A DNA stretch of 64,000 bases from Nitrospira sp. SG-bin1. Lineage in GTDB: Bacteria; Nitrospirota; Nitrospiria; Nitrospirales; Nitrospiraceae. This document shows positions 17,956 through 25,575 of this stretch, piece by piece (the first letter of the stretch is position 1; the number at the start of each line of letters is the position of its first letter). Location of the stretch: positions 62,001 to 126,000 of the forward strand of contig LVWS01000033.1 of the NCBI GenBank assembly GCA_002083365.1. The letters are read 5' to 3'. A program made the position numbers and the translations under genes. The notes beneath the pieces are model-generated. The model was not told the origin of the DNA and searched no databases. It worked only from the letters and a program-made list of their open reading frames with translations.

Positions 17956-19230
17956 ATGACAAATCGCCTCGAAACGAATGAGACAACCGGGGATGGTGTC
18001 CGTTCTGAAGCTGAAGGAGCCGCCCTTTTGAATCGGCGAAGCCTCCTGGCGGGAACGGTCGGCCTGGTGGGCTCGATGGTCATGGGATCGACGCGATCGT
18101 CCGCCGAACCGGCCACCGACGGTCTCCCGGCCGATCCCACGAGAGTGCCAGGCAAAGCGGCCACGCCGTACGGACAACGATCGAGCTTTGAAACAGCCGG
18201 CCGTGTTTCTCGTGCTTGGTGGGCTTCGCTGACACCGCTTCAAGACTCTCATGGGATTCTGACTCCCTCCGCGTTGCACTTCGAACGACATCATAACGGG
18301 GTGCCGACGATCCATCCGGCGCAGCACCGGCTCCTCGTTCACGGGTTAGTGGACCAACCGTGGACCTTCACTCTGGACGACCTGAAGCGGTTCCCTGCCG
18401 TCTCACGCCTGGCCTTCATCGAATGTTCCGGCAATTCAGCGATCGAATGGAAAGGACCGACGGGAAAGACCGTGCAGGACACCCATGGCCTGACGAGCAC
18501 CAGTGAATGGACCGGCGTAGCCTTGAAGACCCTGCTGCAGGAAGTCGGTGTGAATCCCCAGGCCTCCTGGATGTTGGCCGAAGGGAGCGATGCGGCTGCC
18601 ATGACCCGCAGCCTTCCACTGGCATCCATGCTGGACGAGGCGATGCTCTGCTATGCCCAGAACGGCGAACCGCTGCGACCGGAACAGGGCTACCCGCTGC
18701 GCCTTGTCATCCCAGGCTGGGAAGGCAACACCTGCATCAAATGGTTGCGACGGCTGAAACTTGGCAGGGCACCGTTTATGACCCGCGAAGAAACCTCGCA
18801 ATATACGGACTTGATGCCGGATGGCAAGGCCCGCCAATTCACCATGGTCATGGAGGCGAAATCGGTCATCACTTCTCCCTCGGGCGGACAACAAATACAA
18901 CCGGGATTTCTGGAGATTCGCGGCTTGGCCTGGAGCGGCAGGGGCCGCATCACCGAAGTTGAGGTGTCCATGGACGGAGGAAGATCGTGGCGGCAAGCGG
19001 CATTACAAGATCCTGTATTGCCCAAGTGCCATACAAGGTTCCATGTGCCCTGGCGTTGGAATGGAGAGGACGTGATTCTGCAAAGCCGCTGTATCGATGA
19101 AACAGGCTACGTGCAGCCTGATCGTGCTGCCTTGGTAGCAGTACGCGGAGTAAACTCCGTCTACCATTACAATGCGATCCAAAGTTGGCGTATTGCCGCG
19201 GACGGGCTGGTGAGCAATGTGCATCCGTAA
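17956..19230 (+). CDS. Periplasmic sulfite dehydrogenase, molybdopterin subunit (SoxC/SorA-like)
   Basis: A 424-residue sulfite oxidase-family enzyme that oxidises sulfite (or, in the SoxCD type, protein-bound sulfane sulfur) and passes electrons to a cytochrome c. The N-terminus has a Tat-like NRRSLLAG followed by a hydrophobic stretch and an Ala-rich cleavage area. The molybdenum-ligand Cys is in FIECSGNS (Cys157). The Mo-cofactor domain ends near residue 300, followed by the dimerisation beta-sandwich with VEVSMDGGRSW. The ATG at 17956 is chosen because AAGGAGG ends five bases before it; ATG 17941 lacks this. It overlaps the cytochrome gene by 14 bp. SoxXYZAB genes are absent here, so sulfite oxidation proper is likelier than the Sox cycle. 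Confidence 0.85.
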   Translation: MTNRLETNETTGDGVRSEAEGAALLNRRSLLAGTVGLVGSMVMGSTRSSAEPATDGLPADPTRVPGKAATPYGQRSSFETAGRVSRAWWASLTPLQDSHGILTPSALHFERHHNGVPTIHPAQHRLLVHGLVDQPWTFTLDDLKRFPAVSRLAFIECSGNSAIEWKGPTGKTVQDTHGLTSTSEWTGVALKTLLQEVGVNPQASWMLAEGSDAAAMTRSLPLASMLDEAMLCYAQNGEPLRPEQGYPLRLVIPGWEGNTCIKWLRRLKLGRAPFMTREETSQYTDLMPDGKARQFTMVMEAKSVITSPSGGQQIQPGFLEIRGLAWSGRGRITEVEVSMDGGRSWRQAALQDPVLPKCHTRFHVPWRWNGEDVILQSRCIDETGYVQPDRAALVAVRGVNSVYHYNAIQSWRIAADGLVSNVHP

Positions 19231-19795
19231 CCTCCTGACCGTGGCACTCACCACCATCCTGAGCGTTGGCCTGGACACTCCATGGGCCGGCGACAAATTC
19301 GAGCGACAGGAACTGGCGCACAGCTACGGATTAGGGCGGCCCGCCACGGAACAGGAAATCCAAGCATGGAACATCGATGTGGCACCGACCGGCGAGGGTT
19401 TGCCGCCCGGTCGAGGGACCGCCAAGGAAGGTGCCGCCGTCTTCGCCGCACGCTGTGCGGCCTGCCATGGACCGACGGGGCAGGAAGGCCCGATGGATCG
19501 CTTGGTCGGTGGGGTAGGCTCGTTGGCGAGTCAACAACCGATCAAGACCGTCGGCAGTTACTGGCCCTATGCCACAACGCTGTATGATTATGTGCATCGC
19601 GCCATGCCGTTTCCTGCGCCACAAAGCCTCTTGCCGAACGAAATCTACTCGATCGTCGCCTGGGTGCTGTACCGAAACGGCATCATTGCCGAGGACTTCG
19701 TTCTCAATGCTCAGTCGTTGCCCGGCATCTCCATGCCGAACCGCCACGGTTTCCTTCCGGACCCCCGGCCGGACGTGCCCGGACCCTTGCCCTAA
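19217..19795 (+). CDS. Monohaem cytochrome c subunit of the sulfite dehydrogenase (SoxD/SorB-like)
   Basis: A 192-residue secreted cytochrome. A signal peptide (about residues 1-24) is followed by a region typical of SoxD-like proteins (YGLGRPATEQEI, then VAPTGEGLPPGRG), then a haem site RCAACHGPTG (about residue 80) and a later Met in YVHRAMPFPAPQSL as the likely sixth ligand. The reading frame overlaps the end of the molybdenum subunit, so the two are translationally coupled and should form a complex in the periplasm. The electrons would go to a downstream cytochrome or terminal oxidase. Confidence 0.85.
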   Translation: MCIRNLLTVALTTILSVGLDTPWAGDKFERQELAHSYGLGRPATEQEIQAWNIDVAPTGEGLPPGRGTAKEGAAVFAARCAACHGPTGQEGPMDRLVGGVGSLASQQPIKTVGSYWPYATTLYDYVHRAMPFPAPQSLLPNEIYSIVAWVLYRNGIIAEDFVLNAQSLPGISMPNRHGFLPDPRPDVPGPLP

Positions 19796-20812
19796 CTCCA
19801 TCGCATCTCGGTGCGTCGAGACTGACGATGACCGGTCTGTCATGATCACTGTGGAATGGCGATGGGAACGACCTTGGCGTCACGATTCAGGCAGGTCGGA
19901 CGACGGAACGGCGAGTGAGCGATACAAGACTCGGTAGTCTCAAGCATATCCGTAACTCCCTAAGCAGGACAGGAATAGGCCTCTAATCCGTTCACTATAG
20001 GTGAAGGCGCGATCCATCGTTCTGTTGGTGCGACAAGCTGTCCCAGGTAGCGACAGAGCACGACGTAGGCAGGAATTCCCTTCCGTGTCCCGCGATTCAG
20101 CAGGACCATCCGGTCCGGCACATATTCTCTGCAACTCACGCAGCCTCATCCGATCACGTCCTGTTCCGTATCGCCCGGACTCTCCACACATCGGAATAGG
20201 CCTCCTCAAGCAAACCATGACATTGTGGACAATCATGCCCTTGGGTCCTCATACAGCGCGATTCTTTCCAGCTGAAGTCCAACGGGGACGAAAGCACCGA
20301 CCGGTCATCTTCCTCGAAGGTGTGCCGGGTAGCCTAAGCCATGGCTGTGCCGAGTCGGAACACATCCGCGGAAAAGATAAAAATCGAAGCGAAAACAATT
20401 GAGTTGTCCGTGCTTGTATGAGTGGAAAAGGGGAAGCGATTGAAACGGTCATGAGAGAGACTGGCATCACCAATCTGGAACGCTGGCGCAAGAGGCCGAC
20501 AAGTCGCAGGCGGCGGTCACATAGCAGTTCGAGGGTGCCGCCACAAGCACCGGAAGACCACATTGAACACCTAGGCATTCGACTAGGTTGTCTATGATAA
20601 CGTACCAGGTTGGACACTTTCGAAAGGATTGAGGTCGCCGCGCCCTTGCTAGGTCCGTACACAGAAATTTAGAATCGAACACCTCCACCACCACGTAGGG
20701 ACTTTTGGGATAAGACAGCACAAAGAAACTGGTTCTTCTGCCTGTCCTAAGTGAGCCAAGAGTTCATTGTGGTCCGTGGTCGGATCATCCTGCCCGATGA
20801 AAGGCTGAATTG
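19796..20812. other. 1-kb region without a convincing gene
   Basis: Open frames here (for example 20001-20402 + and 20249-20662 -) have no recognisable domain and look random. The word GGAATAGGCCTC occurs twice in direct orientation (19972-19983 and 20193-20204). GCGACA / TGTCCC / GCGACA-like half-sites lie near 20029-20056. CCTAGGC and ACTAGGT lie near 20567-20587, ahead of the module-2 kinase. It may hold the kinase promoter and decayed sequence. Confidence 0.35.
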
Positions 20813-22222
20813 GTGAACCCATCCTCAGGCGGTTGGATCATTGCAGCAACTGCAGCAGCAGCGATCTTCGTTCTCGATTTGTTCACCCCCGTCGGCATCG
20901 CAGTGCCGATGCTGTATGTGATCCCGATATTCCTCACTTGGTTAGTGCCGGACTCGAGAATCACTACCGTGATCACTGGCTGTTCCCTCCTTTTGACAAT
21001 GCTGGGGATCGCCATTTCCCCAGGTGAGTTCACCATCGCAGCTGCTGCAGACCGGGCCATTGCTTCGGCATTGCTGCTCGTCGTCGCTGGCCTCTTGGTT
21101 ATTCAAAAGCGATCGGCACAACAGATTGCCGTGATGCAACAGGCCAGGGATGAGAGCGAGGAACGGTTGCGCCTCTTCATCGACTATGCGCCAGTGGCAC
21201 TTGCCATGTTCGACCGTGACATGCGCTATCTCGCCCTGAGCCGGCGGTGGATGACCGATTATGGGACCCCAAGAGATGTGATCGGACGGTCGTACTACGA
21301 AGTGTTCCCCGAAATTCCTGAACGGTGGAAAGAGATGCATCGGCGTGGATTGGCCGGCGACATTGTGCGGGTAGAAGCGGATCGATTCGTGCGAGCGACC
21401 GGTGCCGAGCAGTGGCTTCACTGGGAAGTGCGACCTTGGCGAGTGAACGACGGTCAAGTAGGCGGCATCGTCATTTTTACGGAGGACATCACTCAGCGCA
21501 AATGGGACGAAGAAGAACTGCGCCGGCAGCGAGCCAGGCAGGAAGACCTGGCCGCGAAGCTGCTCATGGCTCAAGAAACCGAACGGCGGAGACTTGCGCA
21601 GGATCTGCACGACGATATGACGCAGCGGATTGCCGCGGTGGCGATTGATCTGCAGAGCGTTCGCCCAATTCCGCCAGGGTCCGAGGCCTTATTGGTCGCT
21701 CGCGTTCACCGCGCTGGCAAGATGGTCGAGCAGATTGCAACGGATCTCCAGCGTCTGGCGCATCAGTTGCACCCCTCCCTGCTCGAACATGTCGGATTGG
21801 AAGCTGCGGTCCAGGAGCACGCGGAGGAATTCGAGGGAAGAACGCGTTTGAAGACGCAAGTCGTGGTGCGCAACCTACCAGCCGTCCTTTCCCTCATACG
21901 AGCCACCTGTCTCTATCGGGTGTTGCAGGAAAGTCTTCAGAACGTCCGCAAACATGCCAACGCGAGCCATGTTCTGGTTAGGCTCTTGGGCACGAGGCGA
22001 GGGGTGGGGTTGTGTATTTATGACGACGGGCGGGGATTTGACGTCATGCAGGAGGTGTCACGGGGACGGAAGGGCCTGGGTCTCATCAGCCTCCAAGAAC
22101 GAGTCGGGGCGCTCCAAGGCACGTTCCGTATCAAAGCGAAACCGGGTTACGGCACAGAAGTCCATGCCTGGCTGCCCCTTGACCGGTGTGAGGGCCCAAT
22201 GAATGGAGGCGCAGGTACATGA
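20813..22222 (+). CDS. Membrane-anchored PAS histidine kinase, NarL type (module 2)
   Basis: A 469-residue sensor kinase, paralogue of the one at 7843. The N-terminal ~100 residues hold about four hydrophobic helices with short loops, replacing the first PAS domain of module 1. A PAS domain follows (about residues 120-235), then a HisKA_3 domain with QDLHDDMTQRIA and an ATPase domain with ESLQNVRKHA, DDGRG and GLGLISLQERV. The C-terminal half is closely similar to that of the module-1 kinase. The GTG at 20813 is used, with AAAGG eight bases upstream; a TTG lies just before it. Its last codons overlap the regulator start (ATGA), so the pair is coupled. Confidence 0.88.
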   Translation: MNPSSGGWIIAATAAAAIFVLDLFTPVGIAVPMLYVIPIFLTWLVPDSRITTVITGCSLLLTMLGIAISPGEFTIAAAADRAIASALLLVVAGLLVIQKRSAQQIAVMQQARDESEERLRLFIDYAPVALAMFDRDMRYLALSRRWMTDYGTPRDVIGRSYYEVFPEIPERWKEMHRRGLAGDIVRVEADRFVRATGAEQWLHWEVRPWRVNDGQVGGIVIFTEDITQRKWDEEELRRQRARQEDLAAKLLMAQETERRRLAQDLHDDMTQRIAAVAIDLQSVRPIPPGSEALLVARVHRAGKMVEQIATDLQRLAHQLHPSLLEHVGLEAAVQEHAEEFEGRTRLKTQVVVRNLPAVLSLIRATCLYRVLQESLQNVRKHANASHVLVRLLGTRRGVGLCIYDDGRGFDVMQEVSRGRKGLGLISLQERVGALQGTFRIKAKPGYGTEVHAWLPLDRCEGPMNGGAGT

Positions 22223-22881
22223 ATCGGGTATGCAAGCCGCGCGTGCTGATGGCCGACGACCATTCCATCCTCGTGGCCGGGGTGCGCAAGCTGATAGAAG
22301 ACCACTGTGAGGTCGTGGGAACCGTGGAGGATGGCCGGGCCTTACTCGACGCGGCTGGTCGGCTCAAACCGGAGCTCATTCTCCTCGATATCTCCATGCC
22401 CCTGTTGAACGGCCTGGAGGCCGCCCGGCAGCTCAAGAAAACCCTGCCAGGGACGAAACTGCTCTTTCTGACGATGCATGCGAGCCCCCGCTATGCCACG
22501 GAAGCATTCAAGGCGGGCGCGCACGGGTTCCTGCTGAAACAGTCGGCCGTGTCCGAGCTGCCCCAGGCCATCGAGGCTGTCTTACAGGGGAAATACTATC
22601 TCACTCCCTCAATCGCCAAGCCGGTGATCGACCAAGCGCTGAACGCCAAAGCGATACCGGACATCAAGAAGGCTGTTGCGGAATTGACGCCCCGCCAACG
22701 TGAAATCTTGCAACTCATAGGGGAAGCGAAAGGCACCAAGGAGATTGCTACCCTGCTGGGCGTGTCGGTGAAGACGGTCCAATTCCATAAGAACTGTCTG
22801 ATGCAGGAATTGGACATCCACACGACGGCGGAATTGATGCGTTATGCAATCGCACACGGCTTTACCTGTGACCAGCCGTAG
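22219..22881 (+). CDS. NarL/FixJ-family response regulator (module 2)
   Basis: A 220-residue receiver plus LuxR-type helix-turn-helix protein. Phosphorylation residues are intact: MADDHSILVAG, LLDISMPLLNG, LFLTMH and FLLKQS. The DNA-binding part has LTPRQREILQLIGEAKGTKE, VSVKTVQFHKN and a C-terminus HTTAELMRYAI identical to that of module 1. The ATG overlaps the kinase stop codon by ATGA. With near-identical recognition helices, cross-talk or competition between the two regulators is plausible. Confidence 0.9.
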   Translation: MNRVCKPRVLMADDHSILVAGVRKLIEDHCEVVGTVEDGRALLDAAGRLKPELILLDISMPLLNGLEAARQLKKTLPGTKLLFLTMHASPRYATEAFKAGAHGFLLKQSAVSELPQAIEAVLQGKYYLTPSIAKPVIDQALNAKAIPDIKKAVAELTPRQREILQLIGEAKGTKEIATLLGVSVKTVQFHKNCLMQELDIHTTAELMRYAIAHGFTCDQP

Positions 22882-23015
22882 TTGATCCATGCTCGTTGAT
22901 TGGCAGGACCCACAGACAGCCGGACATGGCCCCTTGGCCGGAGAGCGCCTGGGTACTCAGGTAATTTTCGTTCCATGACCTGGGTTATGCGAGAGTACAC
23001 ATGGAGTGGTCGCTG

Positions 23016-23023
23016 CCCTAGGG
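23016..23023. promoter_or_regulatory. CCCTAGGG palindrome upstream of the module-2 small gene
   Basis: A perfect 8-bp palindrome 30 bp before the ATG at 23054. The same octamer occurs at 13447-13454 before the exporter ATPase, and half versions lie before other module genes (7784, 10348, 10372, 23396). It may be the binding site of a regulator of these modules (inference). Confidence 0.35.
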
Positions 23024-23053
23024 TGACACTCACATTGCCACATGGTGTGACGC

Positions 23054-23266
23054 ATGAACAGGGACATCACCGTTGAGCAGGCGCAGATTGATCGGGTTCT
23101 GACTGTGTTGCAGCGACAGAGGAAGCGCTGTCTCCTGGAAGAGGTGACGCAGCTCTGTCACGACCTAACGGACGAACAGGTCGTTCTGGCGGTCGACTAC
23201 CTCGCTCAGACCGGTCGGGTACGCTTGACGCTGGATGTCGACAGAACGTACTGGGTTCGGGCCTAG
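23054..23266 (+). CDS. Small wHTH-like protein of unknown function (module 2)
   Basis: A 70-residue paralogue of the protein at 10441-10719. The shared pattern is IDRVxTxLxR at the start, an xLCxxLTxxQxxxAxDxL helical core, and a wing ending in DRTYWV. It lacks the polar C-terminal tail. It follows the module-2 regulator by ~170 bp, with its own upstream palindrome. Family and function are unknown to me; conservation of both sequence and gene order argues it is a real, expressed part of the module. Confidence 0.65.
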   Translation: MNRDITVEQAQIDRVLTVLQRQRKRCLLEEVTQLCHDLTDEQVVLAVDYLAQTGRVRLTLDVDRTYWVRA

Positions 23267-23444
23267 TGCCTGTGGTAGAGACGCGGGATCCGCCGTTAAT
23301 GCGCGGCCTTCTCAACTGTCACATGGGGACTAAGCATCTCGAGAGGGTTCAAGTAATTGAGAACCCCTGCGGGGAGCACCGAGGTGATGCAGGATCCCTA
23401 GCCCTGTTGGCTATCCGACCGTCGGACTTGGTCAAGGGGATACT

Positions 23445-23900
23445 ATGACAGGTACCGCTCCAATGCTGCCATTGCTTACCCTCGCAGTGATCAGTCGCCA
23501 CTATCTCATCCATGTTGGATTCCAGAGCATACTAGCGGGTGTAGGAACGGCCGTACACCTGCTTCCTCGATTGGTCCCTGAGGCGTTACGGACCGAGCGA
23601 CCCCCCGATCTGTTCGTGCTCGATCTGGAGACCGATCAAGGCGCCATCGACATGATCCGACAGATTCGGAAATCGGCCCCGACCAGCAAAATTATCTTGT
23701 TGAGCGGAGTCGAAGACATGCAATGTCTGCACAACGTCTTTGCCTGCGGCGTCGACGGCGTCATCCTCACGGTTCAACCTCCGAAAGTCATGTTGGCCGT
23801 GATTGAAGAGCTCTATACTCCCACTAGAAACTCCGGCCAGCCTGGATGCCATGAACCCGATGGGCTGAGAGTTGAAAAAGCTGTTTATGACGGAGGTTGA
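23445..23900 (+). pseudogene. Degenerate receiver domain of a LuxR-type response regulator
   Basis: The 151-codon frame encodes a receiver-like fold. The phospho-acceptor Asp is kept (FVLDLETD), and so is the switch Ser (ILLSGVED). But the N-terminal acidic pair is replaced (AVISRHYL) and the conserved Lys is Thr (GVILTVQPP). A DNA-binding domain is not in this frame; it appears just downstream in another frame (23869-24021). AAGGGGA lies four bases before the ATG, so the receiver part may still be translated. Either it is a decaying gene or a pseudo-receiver that became a stand-alone protein, as at 11191. Confidence 0.6.
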
Positions 23901-24021
23901 GATCTCTGATCAGCTGTGTCTCGCTGATCGTACCGAACGACATCGTCTGACCACTATGTTTTATAAGATCGGTGTGCCGAATCGACAGACGCTCCTGATC
24001 TATGCGCATCGGATCTCGTAA
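23869..24021 (+). pseudogene. Frameshifted LuxR helix-turn-helix remnant of the 23445 regulator
   Basis: In the frame shifted relative to 23445-23900, the sequence reads EISDQLCLADRT, then HRLTTMFYKIGVPNRQ and LLIYAHRIS before a TAA at 24019. This is the pattern of the C-terminal GerE helix-turn-helix of NarL-type regulators (EIAxxLxxSxxTVxxHLxxIFxKLGVxxR). The upstream LTxREREVLxL half is eroded, and this frame is closed by a TGA at 23866-23868. So one original receiver-HTH gene has been split by at least one indel. Confidence 0.6.
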
Positions 24022-24262
24022 GTCAATGTGCAACTGCTGTTTGATATGAATCGTGTGAGATGAATGGGGCAGCTGCCCTATTTTTAAAGTGGCCGGTTTG
24101 TAACCAGTGGAATGGATTCGGTCGAGGGTGAATCGTCGCCACAACCAAGTTCATTCCAACACTGTCCTGATGCTGTATGAATTAAGGACAGGCGACGGGT
24201 GTGGCATTGCGAGGGAAGCAAGGCGCGTAGTTGTATCTCAGAGAAGGGGAGGGGAAGCCACA

Positions 24263-24547
24263 ATGCATGTCAAGGGATTCATTCTTGAGGATGACCAAGG
24301 AAGGGAATTTGTGCTGGGGTGTGAGCGGTCCTATACTCGGATTGGGCAGAAATTCTTTCTCCGAGGGTGGCAGCGGCGGCGATTGGTGCCTCTGCAATAT
24401 ACGGAAGGGGAACTTCGCCAGATCGTCGGGGGAGTACTCGTCACACTTAAGGAGCTCTTCGAGACGCTCCCGCGATTTCCGGGAACCAGAGGAGACGATG
24501 TTTCCATCGGTCGTGTCAATGTTGCAGATGGCACAGCTGATCTGTAG
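24263..24547 (+). CDS. Hypothetical 94-residue protein
   Basis: Not recognised. The protein is soluble, with a beta-rich N-terminal half containing VKGFILEDDQGREFVLG and a basic GWQRRRL segment, and a helical middle GELRQIVGGVLVTLKELF. The ATG at 24263 is preceded by GGGGAGGGGAAG, so translation is plausible; the longer frame from 24107 has no such signal. A short degenerate echo of the GREFVLG segment is found at 24914-24943. It lies between the broken regulator and the second TGTCGC operator. The 23901-24262 interval upstream holds only the HTH remnant. Confidence 0.5.
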   Translation: MHVKGFILEDDQGREFVLGCERSYTRIGQKFFLRGWQRRRLVPLQYTEGELRQIVGGVLVTLKELFETLPRFPGTRGDDVSIGRVNVADGTADL

Positions 24548-24752
24548 GCACGCACCGAGGTGGGTTCGGAGCACATTTAAGACTGCAAGTAACGGGTATT
24601 TTTGAAACAGTCGGTTGCCTCAGAACTTTATCGGACGGCCTTATCGAGGCCGATGTCGGATAATGGGTTGGCCAAGCAGGGAGATCCGTTGGCGGCCGCT
24701 GATTGGCGAGAAAAGCCTGCGCGAGATTGAGTTGTCGTCCACGAATCCTCAT

Positions 24753-24791
24753 TGTCGCTTTCTGCGACAGACACACACCGACTTCTGTCGC
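24753..24791. promoter_or_regulatory. TGTCGC operator: palindrome plus extra half-site (second copy)
   Basis: TGTCGC (24753-24758), a 5-bp spacer TTTCT, GCGACA (24764-24769), then TGTCGC again at 24786-24791. The layout matches 11713-11750 (half-site 15 bp away there, 16 bp here). In both copies an ATGAATTT word starts exactly 50 bp after the last base of the third half-site (11800 and 24841). Confidence 0.5.
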
Positions 24792-25180
24792 AAGATTCCA
24801 CTCAACGGACGCTGAAGTTCCTATCCCACATCACCCCTCCATGAATTTTCTGGGTCTGACAGATGTTGCGACCACTAGATGTGGTAACGGCTCTTTCCTT
24901 GCACCTTTGCCATGATCGTCGGGGTAGAGAGTTTGTGATCGGGATCCTATCATCGCCGATGAAATACCATGTCGGCCGGATGATGGGTCCTCGTATTTTT
25001 CGGCATGGATCTTTGGTTGCTTAGTGCAAGACTGCTCCGTGCGTCGGTTGCGCAACATCCGGGCTTCTATTCGGAGTAGGAGGATATCTGAATGGCGGAA
25101 GGAAGACGATGTTACCGAAAGAGGGCATCGGGCGTTGCTGCAGGACGATCTAAACGAACGTCGAGCGTTGTCGTACGCTG

Positions 25181-25369
25181 ATGAGTGATGAGTCGTACGA
25201 ATAACTCGTCGCACTCGGGAAAGAGCTCGCTGGAGTCAAGATCTGCCACGGCGATTCGGCAATTCACGCGGCCCGTGTGACGCCAATGGATCTGGCGCTG
25301 TCATATCGACGGTTCGGCTCGGACAAGGAGATCAGCAAGTTTCTGCGTCCCGTCCATCGAGGAGCATGA
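25181..25369 (+). pseudogene. Possible small broken gene (in-frame stop)
   Basis: The frame starts MSDESYE, meets a TAA at 25202-25204, then continues for 55 codons as LVALGKELAGVKICHG ... SYRRFGSDKEISKFLRP to a TGA at 25367. The sequence after the stop looks protein-like, and a single GAA to TAA change would explain the interruption. I do not recognise the family. It may also be chance. Confidence 0.25.
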
Positions 25370-25575
25370 TGCGGTCATCTTCACGAGGGCTGAGTTATTG
25401 CTGCCCAACCTGGCGCATACCCTTCCAAACTCGTGACGAGGGTATTTGTGATACGACTTAAAAAACTCATCGGAGTGCCTCCGGCCTTTCCCGGGCGAAG
25501 CATATGCGTAAACATTTCTTTCCTCGCGGAGGTGCGCGATGAACGGAAGCTCATCAAGCATGTGGTACTGTCATC

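Larger units (their letters stand above)
24548..25575. other. 1-kb region of operator and decayed coding sequence
   Basis: No intact gene is visible. It contains the TGTCGC operator (24753-24791), a frame at 24914-25024 that reads DRRGREFVIG and recalls the protein at 24263, and a short broken frame at 25181-25369. The rest is without recognisable features. The promoter of the glycogen phosphorylase operon should be near the right end. Confidence 0.4.

Noticed and set aside
20029..20056. GCGACA / TGTCCC / GCGACA cluster as another operator
   Set aside because: Orientation and spacing differ from the TGTCGC-N5-GCGACA sites and one half-site is imperfect; chance is likely.
20001..20402. 133-codon + frame in the gap before module 2
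   Set aside because: No ribosome binding site, no domain, composition not protein-like; kept only as part of the empty region.
24882..24905. TGGTAAC ... TTGCA as a sigma-54 promoter after the second operator
   Set aside because: The spacing between GG and GC is wrong and the -24 element lacks GGCAC.
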